A DNA stretch of 64,000 nt from Silvibacterium bohemicum (lineage in GTDB: Bacteria; Acidobacteriota; Terriglobia; Terriglobales; Acidobacteriaceae), in NCBI RefSeq assembly GCF_001006305.1, contig NZ_LBHJ01000008.1:124001-188000 (forward strand), written 5' to 3'. Of the stretch, positions 26,262 to 34,085 are shown in pieces. Below the pieces are notes generated by a model. The model was not told the DNA's origin. It ran no database searches and saw only the letters and a program-made list of their open reading frames with translations. Positions within the stretch are counted from its first letter, which is position 1. Each line of letters begins with the position of its first letter. Position numbers and translations under genes: made by a program.

Positions 26262-26340
26262 ACAATTTTCGACGCCGGCATCATTGTCTCCCGAATGATG
26301 AAACATAAACCTCCACACAGCGCAATAAGGAGCTACGGAC

Positions 26341-26697
26341 ATGAAACACCTCTTACATCTGGGACTGGCACTTTCACTCGTCCTGGGCGGTTCGCATGCA
26401 GTCAACGCGCAGGATGCTTCTAAGCGAATCGAGATTCACGCCAAGCGCTTTTCCTTCAGCCCCGCTGAAATAACCCTAACCAAGGGACAGACCGTAACGC
26501 TTGCCCTGACGTCGGACGACGTTCCGCACAGCCTATTGGTCGAAGGCTTGCACATCAATGCAGCCATGAACAAGGGAAAGGTCACTGAAGTTCAGGTAAC
26601 CCCCGACACGGTCGGAGACTTTCACGGCAAGTGCGGAAAGTTCTGCGGCTCCGGCCACGGCTCCATGCTGTTCGTAGTTCATGTGGTAGGCAACTAA
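26341..26697 (+). CDS. Stand-alone CuA-type cupredoxin
   Basis: A 118-residue protein with a signal peptide ending near residue 23 (VNAQD) and AAGGAG upstream. The mature domain has the CuA site pattern of cytochrome oxidase subunit II: H63 in DDVPHSLL, then C98-x3-C102-x3-H106-x2-M109 in KCGKFCGSGHGSM. No transmembrane hairpin and no fused oxidase domain are present, so this is a soluble periplasmic dinuclear-copper protein, not a COX subunit. No catalytic oxidase subunit is encoded nearby. The neighbouring cytochromes c are its likely redox partners. Confidence 0.82.
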   Translation: MKHLLHLGLALSLVLGGSHAVNAQDASKRIEIHAKRFSFSPAEITLTKGQTVTLALTSDDVPHSLLVEGLHINAAMNKGKVTEVQVTPDTVGDFHGKCGKFCGSGHGSMLFVVHVVGN

Positions 26698-26698
26698 G

Positions 26699-27217
26699 AT
26701 GCGTGCTCCCCGGCGAAGCGTAATCCTGGCCATCCTCGCGATGGCCAGCGTCGCAGGATGCCGCGTCAAGACGCCTGGCCGCTTTGAGACGACCGCGGTC
26801 CAGTGGACAAAGCATCATGTCACCGTCGGCAATCGCGCCGAGCGCAACCCTCTGCCGGCAACGGCCGAGAATATCGACGACGGAAAGAAAACCTTCGGTT
26901 ACTACTGCGTGTCATGCCACGGAAGAGACGCGCAAAACACAGGTGTCCCCTTCGCTGCGCAGATTTCTCCCCCTATCCCATCGCTGGCTTCGGCTCAGGT
27001 ACAGAGCTATTCCGATGGGCAGTTGAAGTGGGTTATTGACAACGGCATTTTCCCCTCCGGAATGCCGGCCTCCAAGGGAACCTTGGGCGATGAAGAAGTC
27101 TGGAAGATGATCCTTTTCATCCGTCACCTCCCGCCTGCGGGAAGCCTGGGAGATCCAAAAGCCTATAGCGGCGACGAATACGGGTCGGACGATTCGGGTA
27201 AAAGCAAGTCGGAATGA
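26699..27217 (+). CDS. Lipoprotein c-type cytochrome
   Basis: A 172-residue protein one base after the CuA gene stop. A lipobox (AMASVAGC) places the lipidated cysteine at C21. The haem motif C70-V-S-C73-H74 sits in YYCVSCHGRDAQNTG, and GIFPSGMPA supplies a likely methionine ligand. The tail after about residue 150 is acidic and Ser/Asp-rich. It completes a porin-cytochrome-CuA-cytochrome operon and is followed at once by a strong terminator. It probably anchors electron transfer at the inner or outer membrane; direction and terminal acceptor are unknown. Confidence 0.83.
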   Translation: MRAPRRSVILAILAMASVAGCRVKTPGRFETTAVQWTKHHVTVGNRAERNPLPATAENIDDGKKTFGYYCVSCHGRDAQNTGVPFAAQISPPIPSLASAQVQSYSDGQLKWVIDNGIFPSGMPASKGTLGDEEVWKMILFIRHLPPAGSLGDPKAYSGDEYGSDDSGKSKSE

Positions 27218-27233
27218 AAGATCGCTGATAGAA

Positions 27234-27274
27234 AAAAATGCCTCGGAGCTGCGCGTGCAGTCCGAGGCATTTTT
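27234..27274 (+). terminator. Rho-independent terminator of the cytochrome operon
   Basis: A perfect 14-bp stem (AAAAATGCCTCGGA with TCCGAGGCATTTTT) has its loop tightened further by a CTGC/GCAG pairing, and the T-tract continues to 27279. The stem's A-run makes it usable from both sides. It starts 16 bases after the last cytochrome stop codon. Confidence 0.92.
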
Positions 27275-27397
27275 ATTTTGCATTGTAGGGGTCATCAAGA
27301 CCTCAAAGCGATCCACGTCATTCAGATGACCGCAACAAGGAAGAATCTCGAAGGAGCAAGATTACAGGGCCCGCAGGCGCGGCAGCGACTTGCCGCA

Positions 27398-27928
27398 TCA
27401 GAACGCGCGGGGATAATTCTCCAGCTGCTTGGACATCCATACGAAGTGAAGCAGCGATGATTGCTCGGTAGAAGGGAAACGCTCGATCAAAAATGGGGTA
27501 TAACCGCGGCCGCGGAAGAAGGACAGGATGTCGGGGTGCAGGCTGAAGACCGCTACATGAACAAAGGCACAGGAGATGTTGGCGGTAAGCCGCTCGGCAG
27601 TCTCTAGCAACTGGGTGCCGACTCCGGAGCGTCTCTGGCAGTCCGATACGGCTAGCAGCTTTAAGCGGGTCACGTCCGGACGGAGCGCGATGTGAATGCA
27701 GCCCAGGAGGGCTCCCGCGCTTTCCGCAACCAGAATGCTCCCCTCGGAGATCAGAGCTATAACTTCATGTTCGCTGTAGGCGCGCATCTCAGCGTAGAAA
27801 TCGCGGCCGCGAAAGCTTCGTTCAATCAATTCAAGAACAGAAGAGGCTTCGTCGGTTCGTGCAAGTCTTATCTGTCGCAATGGTTCCTCGGTGCAGGGAA
27901 TGCACGAAACTGCTTGATGTTGGGACAT
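27398..27928 (-). CDS. GNAT-family N-acetyltransferase
   Basis: A 176-residue protein with an ATG at 27928; a GTG five codons further upstream is possible. GNAT motif A is seen as KLLAVSDCQRRSGVGTQLLE, with the acetyl-CoA pyrophosphate-binding Q-x-x-G-x-G/A pattern. It is preceded by ILVAESAGALLGCIHIALRP and followed by a LSFFRGRGYTPF strand typical of the family's end. Substrate unknown. It stands alone, convergent with the cytochrome operon terminator. A 232-bp gap (27929-28160) separates it from the glycosyltransferase gene; I see no gene in it. Confidence 0.8.
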   Translation of the reverse strand: MSQHQAVSCIPCTEEPLRQIRLARTDEASSVLELIERSFRGRDFYAEMRAYSEHEVIALISEGSILVAESAGALLGCIHIALRPDVTRLKLLAVSDCQRRSGVGTQLLETAERLTANISCAFVHVAVFSLHPDILSFFRGRGYTPFLIERFPSTEQSSLLHFVWMSKQLENYPRAF

Positions 27929-28160
27929 TTCGATACCTGCCACATTTCTTGTCGTATGGCTCTTCGCCGCGCTGGTGTCGCGGACAAAAGTGGTCTCGAC
28001 AACATCACTGCAAGCCGAGCATAAACTTGGCCGGTCTGCTGCTTGTCAGAGAGTCTTCACGGTTTTGTTTTTTATCGTGACAGGTGAACGAACGTGCTCT
28101 CTCGGGGTCGTTTCGATCTCGTCGAATTTGCGGCCATACTAATCCGCATTTTCGGATGTC

Positions 28161-29711
28161 TCAATCGTCTTCGCGGAGCTGCCAAACCTCATCCTGATCG
28201 GGAAAGCGGTAGACGAAGCTGTAATGGTTATGCACGTAGTCTTCAAACGGACCGAGATGATTCTCCCATGGCGGAGGGGGATCGGTTGCTGACGCGATCC
28301 ATGGAGTGAGAACGATGTACTTCACCCGTTTGCTCTTTAACTGCCGAACGGAAAGATCGACAAATTCGGGTCGCGTGACCTCGCCGCTTAACAGTCCGTC
28401 GACGAACACAGGACTGCGTAACTCTAAAGGCAGATAGAGATTCAGCCATAGAGCCTGAAGAAGATAGTCGCCCGGCTTCGTATGGCTTGCAAGCCATACG
28501 AACTTATCGAATTTTTGCTTGGAAAGTGCAACCCGCCCCGCAGGTAGCTGTGTCACATACCCGTTATGCCGATATCGCAGCGCAGTCTGTCCCGTTGCGA
28601 GGCATGCGATTAGCACCCAAACGGCTCCCGCGGATCTGGAGCGAAGACGGCGATGACGAGTCATGGAATAGATCAGCAGAATCACCGCAGGCAGTGAAAT
28701 TGTATAGACTCGCGTCCAGTTGGTCCGCGCCGCAACCACCAGATAAAGGAGGCTGCCGGTCATCGCGAGCAGAAGTACCTGAGGCGTCCGCACCTTGTCA
28801 TCGCGGTCCTTCCAGCATCGCCACAACGTCAGAGGGTAGATCGCCGCAGGAAGGAAATAGAAAAAATAATGCTCGCAGAGGTCGGAAATCCGGCGCCAGG
28901 CTTCTCCGCCTGGCAAGATTCCGTTATGCCGATATGCGATATACTTGCGGGGGTAAGTAGCCTGAAAATACCATACCGTGCGCCATCCCACCTCGGCTAG
29001 AAAATGCGCGCTCAGCGCTCCCAGTACGGCCAGAAATGTTCCCACAAGGACTGCGGAAAATACCAGCGTCTTTTTTAACGGCCGGATACAGAACGCATGT
29101 TCCCAGAGCAGAGTGCATAACAACGCTGCGACGCCGGCGACACCAGCCGTTTGCGTAAAGAAAGATGCGATGCCGAAAAACGCTCCGGCAATCGCAATTC
29201 GCGCCGATGTTCGCGCCGGCAGCACCGCTTGAACGCCGCAGAGCACGGAGAGCAGGCTAAACCAATGATGGGTTGCATCGAGCAAGCGGCCATAAATGAT
29301 CACTGCAAAAATGGCGGTTGCCAGCAGCGCCGCTTCCTGGTCCATCCACCGTCGCGCAATTTTGAAACACATCCAGGCAAGCGCCGTGCCAAGCAGCAAA
29401 ACCACGGCATTCAGCACCCAGATGTGCGGACCGAAGAGGCGAAATGCTTGGAGAAAAACAAGGTCGGTGCCTGGAGGTGTGAATTGGAAAAAATCGCGAT
29501 AGATATGCTCTCCCTGGAGCATGCGCAGTGCATACTCCCAGAAGAAGGTCTGATCTCCGTCAAGGTAGATAGGAGCCCATGGAAAGCGGAACAGGCTTAG
29601 ATAAAGATAAACAGGCAGGAGGAAAGACAACAAAAAGTGCGGCCATATCCATGCGGGAATTGAGTTACGAATTTTATTTATCATTCGATACCGGCGACCC
29701 GTATACCTCAT
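28161..29711 (-). CDS. Membrane glycosyltransferase of the ArnT/PMT (GT39/83-like) type
   Basis: A 516-residue protein with about 10-12 hydrophobic helices. The first periplasmic loop carries YLDGDQTFFWEYALRMLQGE followed by HIYRDFFQFTPPGTDLVF, the usual acidic-residue loop of polyprenyl-phosphate-sugar-dependent transferases. A soluble C-terminal part of about 120 residues contains KSKRVKYIVLTP. An ATG nine codons downstream (29684) is an alternative start. Such enzymes use lipid-linked sugars at the outer face of the inner membrane. Acceptor unknown; no partner gene is adjacent. Confidence 0.78.
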   Translation of the reverse strand: MRYTGRRYRMINKIRNSIPAWIWPHFLLSFLLPVYLYLSLFRFPWAPIYLDGDQTFFWEYALRMLQGEHIYRDFFQFTPPGTDLVFLQAFRLFGPHIWVLNAVVLLLGTALAWMCFKIARRWMDQEAALLATAIFAVIIYGRLLDATHHWFSLLSVLCGVQAVLPARTSARIAIAGAFFGIASFFTQTAGVAGVAALLCTLLWEHAFCIRPLKKTLVFSAVLVGTFLAVLGALSAHFLAEVGWRTVWYFQATYPRKYIAYRHNGILPGGEAWRRISDLCEHYFFYFLPAAIYPLTLWRCWKDRDDKVRTPQVLLLAMTGSLLYLVVAARTNWTRVYTISLPAVILLIYSMTRHRRLRSRSAGAVWVLIACLATGQTALRYRHNGYVTQLPAGRVALSKQKFDKFVWLASHTKPGDYLLQALWLNLYLPLELRSPVFVDGLLSGEVTRPEFVDLSVRQLKSKRVKYIVLTPWIASATDPPPPWENHLGPFEDYVHNHYSFVYRFPDQDEVWQLREDD

Positions 29712-29887
29712 TGTCGCCGAATCCGATGCGCCGTGAGCCGATGGACACGCCCGGACTCAAAATATTCCTTTCATTCGGCTCAAGGAGAGACATTTCTCTG
29801 AAAAGTCTCTGACACTCTCGGAGGCATAATCGTTTGTCGGGCGTCTTTCTTTAATATCAATATCTAATCCTTGATGTCCGATCCTAT

Positions 29888-31273
29888 ATGAAAAGCATCG
29901 AAGAAACCGAGACCCCTCCCATCCCCGCCGCACCCATACCGCCGCCGGAACAGTTGCCGTTCTTCCAGTACCTGCGAGCTACCAGCGATAGCACGCTTGC
30001 CGGCTATCACTACGGTATGTATGAAGATTGGATTGTCAAGATTCCCCACCTGGGACCGAATCACTTCTTGATAAACGATCCCGCAGGAATTAAGCGAGTG
30101 CTGATCGACAACGCCAAAAACTATGTCAAGGGCGAGATGGAGCAGCGCGTGTCGGCCATGGGCATCGAGGACAGCGTCGTCGAAATCGCAGATGAATCCT
30201 GGCGTACACGGCGCTCCGCCATGACTCCGCTCTTCGATTACCGCAGCATTCCGCAATACGCGCCCATCATCTCCGATGCCTGTCAACGGATGCTGAGGAC
30301 CTGGCATAGCTTGCCTCGCGGCGAGTCCATCGAGATCTCCGCGACCATGCTGCGGCTTACTTCGCAGGTCATCGCACAAATTCTCTTCGCCTCCGAGTAC
30401 GAAGGGATTGCAGAGGCGATGCAAACCATCTCGCATCGCTATCGTTCGGAGCCGATGATCGATCTGGTCGACTTCATCCCCGTTCTCAATCGTCTGCGCC
30501 GCTTGTATCGGAGACGCCAGGGCCGGCGAATGTTCAACCACATGGCCTCCGCGATCGATCAAGCCATTGCAGTTCGAAGTCGCACCCGCAAAGCAGAAGA
30601 CGGTGCCAAGGTCGATTCGCTGCTTACCTTGAATGACCCCAAGACCGGCAGCCCGATGACCCCGGAAGAGCTGCGCTCCTACGTCATCACCATCTTTACG
30701 GCGGGACACGAGACCGTCGCCCAGGCCCTTGCCTGGACTCTGTATCTGCTCTCGCAACATCCCGAACAGGAATCGAAGCTGCATCGGGAAGTGGACACCG
30801 TGCTTGCGGGTCGCGCTCCGGATTTCACCGATCTCGAAAGGCTGCCGTACACCCGCATGGTCATCGAAGAGGCTCTGCGTCTCTATCCGCCTTTTCACAT
30901 GCTGGCGTGGAGGGAAGCGCTCGCCGACGATGAAGTGTGCGGGCAGTCGATTCCCAAGGGCGCGACCATATCCGTCGTGCCGTGGATTCTGCATCGCCAT
31001 CGTAAGCTGTGGGACGACCCTGAACGCTTCGACCCGGAGCGCTTTCACCCCTCGCAGTCAGCATCGCGGCCTCGCCTCGCATATCTTCCCTTTGGTGTCG
31101 GCCCCCGCGTATGTATCGGCGCCAGCTTTGCGATGACCCAGACAACGATGATCTTGGCGACCATTGCGCAGCACTATCGTTTGCGCCTCGTTCCGGGCCA
31201 CAAAGTCGAGCCGCAGGGGCGGCTCATCCTCCGCGCGAAATATGGATTGCCCATGATTCCCGAGCCGCGATAA
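29888..31273 (+). CDS. Cytochrome P450
   Basis: A 461-residue protein without a membrane anchor. The I-helix oxygen-activating motif is TAGHETVAQ, the K-helix ExxR lies in VIEEALRLYPP, the PERF motif is in FDPERFHPS, and the haem loop FGVGPRVCIGA places the thiolate ligand at C409. Overall build and length match bacterial CYP102/CYP110-like monooxygenases that act on fatty or terpenoid substrates. No ferredoxin or reductase gene is adjacent, so electron partners must be encoded elsewhere. It is convergent with the aldehyde dehydrogenase gene 18 bp downstream. The 176-bp upstream gap contains AGAGAC/GTCTCT arms but no clear promoter. Confidence 0.93.
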   Translation: MKSIEETETPPIPAAPIPPPEQLPFFQYLRATSDSTLAGYHYGMYEDWIVKIPHLGPNHFLINDPAGIKRVLIDNAKNYVKGEMEQRVSAMGIEDSVVEIADESWRTRRSAMTPLFDYRSIPQYAPIISDACQRMLRTWHSLPRGESIEISATMLRLTSQVIAQILFASEYEGIAEAMQTISHRYRSEPMIDLVDFIPVLNRLRRLYRRRQGRRMFNHMASAIDQAIAVRSRTRKAEDGAKVDSLLTLNDPKTGSPMTPEELRSYVITIFTAGHETVAQALAWTLYLLSQHPEQESKLHREVDTVLAGRAPDFTDLERLPYTRMVIEEALRLYPPFHMLAWREALADDEVCGQSIPKGATISVVPWILHRHRKLWDDPERFDPERFHPSQSASRPRLAYLPFGVGPRVCIGASFAMTQTTMILATIAQHYRLRLVPGHKVEPQGRLILRAKYGLPMIPEPR

Positions 31274-31291
31274 CGTATCGAGCTAAGGTGC

Positions 31292-32692
31292 TCAACTGCG
31301 ATCGAACCAGACCGTCTGCGCGTTCGTGAATTCCCGGATGCCGAAATACGACAGCTCGCGTCCGTAGCCGCTCTTTTTGACTCCGCCGATAGGCACGCGA
31401 GGATCGGACGCCGATGTGCCATTGATGAACAGGCCGCCCGTATCGATGCGTCGCGCCAGTCGCCGCGCCAGATCCTTGTTGCCGGTCCAAAGCGCGCCAT
31501 TCAGTCCGAACTCGCTGTCATTCGCAAGCCGCACCGCATCTTCGGTATCGTTCGCGACGATAAGCGAGGCGACCGGACCAAAGACCTCCTCGCGAAACAC
31601 CGTCATCGCCGGTGTAACTCCCGCCATCACCGTGGGAGCAAAATAGTTCCCCGGACCATCGAGCTTCTTGCCGCCGAGCAGCAGCTTCGCACCCTCGGCA
31701 ATGCTCTTGTCCACCTGCGACGCCAGCTCGTCGCGCAGATCGAAGCGCGCCATGGGACCGATGTAGGTGGCTTCATTGATGGGATCGCCAACGATCAGTT
31801 TGGCTGCCTCATCCACGAAGTGGCGCGTGAACTCCTCGGCAATCGGTTTCTCCAAAATGATGCGTTTGGCGGCGATGCAGATCTGGCCGTTATTTTGGAA
31901 GCGCCCCACGATCGCAGCCTGAACCGCTCGTTCGAGATCCGCATCCGCCAATACGATGAATGGATCGGATCCTCCCAACTCAAGCACCGATTTCTTCAGT
32001 GCTGCCCCCGCCTGCGCGGCAATCGCCGAGCCTGCTCGAACGCTTCCTGTCACGCAGACCGCTGCCACGCGGGGATCGGCAATCACCTTCGACACGCCAT
32101 CGGTGGTCAGATTGAGGATGCTGAATACGCCCTCCGGAACGCCGGCCTCGCGCCATGCTTCCGCCAGCAGGTAAGCGCATCCCATCACGTTCGGAGCCGG
32201 CTTGAGCAGATAAGCATTGCCGGCAAGCACGATTCCCGCCGCGCCGCGCATCGCCTGCCAGTAAGGAAAATTCCACGGCATCACGCCGAGCACCGGCCCA
32301 ATCGGCAGGTAGGAGATATAAGCCTGATCGCCGATGCTGGTCTTCTCATCGGCCAGGATCGCTTCGCCATTTTCCGCGCACCAGTCGCACAACGTGGCGC
32401 ATTTCTCTACCTCGGCGCGCGACTGGACGATGGGTTTTCCCATCTCGCGCGTGGCCATCGAAGCCATGCGGTCAAGGTTCCGGCGCAAAACACCTGCCAT
32501 GCGGCGCAGCACATCGATGCGCTGGGTTATCGGCTCCGCGGCCCAAAGGCGATATCCGGCATGAGCCTGCGCCAGCGAGCGATCCCATACGCGTTCACGC
32601 TGAAACTCATACCGCGCGAATTCTTCGCCGGTTGCGGGATTGATCGAAACCGCCGACTCTGCGGTCACATTAGCAATAGCTGGCAATGGCAT
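31292..32692 (-). CDS. NAD(P)-dependent aldehyde dehydrogenase (succinate-semialdehyde type)
   Basis: A 466-residue protein. Start uncertain: the ATG at 32692 has GGAGG only one base away, and the TTG two codons later is better spaced; an ATG at 32731 is also in frame. The cofactor segment MPWNFPYWQAM, the Glu motif VLELGGSDPF, the catalytic cysteine in NNGQICIAAKR and a C-terminal GGVKKSGYGREL segment are intact. The NNGQICIA form and overall length resemble the YneI/Sad group that oxidises succinate semialdehyde. It lies in the same orientation as the transporter and quinoprotein genes upstream, which may supply aldehydes; this is inference. Confidence 0.9.
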   Translation of the reverse strand: MPLPAIANVTAESAVSINPATGEEFARYEFQRERVWDRSLAQAHAGYRLWAAEPITQRIDVLRRMAGVLRRNLDRMASMATREMGKPIVQSRAEVEKCATLCDWCAENGEAILADEKTSIGDQAYISYLPIGPVLGVMPWNFPYWQAMRGAAGIVLAGNAYLLKPAPNVMGCAYLLAEAWREAGVPEGVFSILNLTTDGVSKVIADPRVAAVCVTGSVRAGSAIAAQAGAALKKSVLELGGSDPFIVLADADLERAVQAAIVGRFQNNGQICIAAKRIILEKPIAEEFTRHFVDEAAKLIVGDPINEATYIGPMARFDLRDELASQVDKSIAEGAKLLLGGKKLDGPGNYFAPTVMAGVTPAMTVFREEVFGPVASLIVANDTEDAVRLANDSEFGLNGALWTGNKDLARRLARRIDTGGLFINGTSASDPRVPIGGVKKSGYGRELSYFGIREFTNAQTVWFDRS

Positions 32693-32782
32693 ACCTCCGG
32701 GAGGACATCCCCTCTGCTGTGAGATGTCCATCCTACCGAAGGCGTCAATTTCAAGTACACCCCGTTGCCTGCGGCCCGAGCT

Positions 32783-34030
32783 TTAGTTCACCGTCGAAGG
32801 CATGGCCTCGGCCGCCGCTTCAGCATCCAATCCCGGCTTCTCCCGTTCGGAGAAGGTTACAAGGAACAGCAGCAATACGGCGGCCGAACAGACAGCGGGG
32901 AAGAGCCAGATGGCCCGCCACTGATAGCTCGTCACTCCTGCGATGGTGGAGCTGTAGTGCTGCACCACCGCGCCCGAAAGCCACGAGCCCACGAACATAC
33001 CCACTCCGTAGGTGATGAACGTGATGAGCCCCTGCGCCGCGGCGCGCAGAGCAGCCGTCGCCTTGCGGTCGATGTAGATCTGTCCCGTGACAAAGAAAAA
33101 GTCGTAGCAGATGCCATGCAGAAGAATCCCTGCCCAGAACATCCACATGCCCGGACCATTGTTGCCGTACGCAAAGAAGACGTAACGCAACACCCAGGCC
33201 AGCATGCCTGCGACCAGCATGTACTTCACTCCGAGACGGCGGAAGAACCACGGGATAAGCAGCATGCAGAAGAGTTCCGACATCTGTCCGCCCGTCATCT
33301 TGCCCGCGGCATTCACCACGCCCTGTTGATTCAAAAAGAGGTTGGTGAAGGCGTAATAAAACTGCAGCGGAATGCAGATAAGGAACGATGCGAGCGCGAA
33401 GATCGCGACCGAGCGGCCGGATAGAAGCTGAAAAGCCTCTTTCGGAAAGATGGATTTGAGAGACAGCCCCTCCGCGCGTTCCAGCGGCGGAGTATGCGGC
33501 AGAGTCAGGCTGTAGATCGCCATCAGCAGCGAGCAGGCCGCGGCAATACGCATCGGCTGGGCGGTCGCTTCGATCTTGAGGCTGCCGATCAGCATCCCTG
33601 CCGCGATCCATCCCAGCGTGCCCATCACACGGATCGGACCGAACTGCGTCTGCGGATCGCGCATCTGGCGAAAGGCCAGCGAATTGGTCAACGCCAGAGT
33701 AGGCATGAAGCAGCAGCAATAGAGAAGAACCAGCCAGTAGAACGAAGCGAAGCTCGATTGCCGCGAGGCAAAAAAAAGCAAAACCGCGCCAAGCAGATGC
33801 AGCGCTGCCAAAACCCGCTGCGTGGCAAAGAGCCGGTCGGCAATAAGGCCGACAAAGAAAGGCGAAACGATCGCTCCAATCGCCGTTGCGCCGGCCGCCA
33901 GTCCCACCTGCTCACCACTGAAGTGGAGCGTCTGAGCCAGCCAGGTTCCCAACGTTACATACCAACCGCCCCAGATAAAATATTCCAGGAGCATCATCAA
34001 GCTCAGGCGAACACTCATTTGTTTCTTCAT
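32783..34030 (-). CDS. MFS transporter, nucleoside:H+ symporter (NupG/XapB) type
   Basis: A 415-residue protein. The ATG at 34030 has GGGGA just upstream; the in-frame extension to 34147 overlaps the next gene and is not hydrophobic. Twelve transmembrane helices are apparent. The opening MMLLEYFIWGGWYVTLGTWL and the segments TNSLAFRQMRDPQTQFGPIR and VMGTLGWIAAG are characteristic of the Nuc_H_symport family. GQIYIDRKATAALRAAAQGL lies in the second half. It probably imports a nucleoside or, as in many Acidobacteriota and Bacteroidetes relatives, a sugar-like substrate. Located 55 bp after the quinoprotein gene on the same strand. Confidence 0.87.
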   Translation of the reverse strand: MKKQMSVRLSLMMLLEYFIWGGWYVTLGTWLAQTLHFSGEQVGLAAGATAIGAIVSPFFVGLIADRLFATQRVLAALHLLGAVLLFFASRQSSFASFYWLVLLYCCCFMPTLALTNSLAFRQMRDPQTQFGPIRVMGTLGWIAAGMLIGSLKIEATAQPMRIAAACSLLMAIYSLTLPHTPPLERAEGLSLKSIFPKEAFQLLSGRSVAIFALASFLICIPLQFYYAFTNLFLNQQGVVNAAGKMTGGQMSELFCMLLIPWFFRRLGVKYMLVAGMLAWVLRYVFFAYGNNGPGMWMFWAGILLHGICYDFFFVTGQIYIDRKATAALRAAAQGLITFITYGVGMFVGSWLSGAVVQHYSSTIAGVTSYQWRAIWLFPAVCSAAVLLLFLVTFSEREKPGLDAEAAAEAMPSTVN

Positions 34031-34085
34031 CAAGTCCCCAAAACAATTCCTGCCAGGCTTTATTCCCGCGGCTGCTTTCTGTTTG

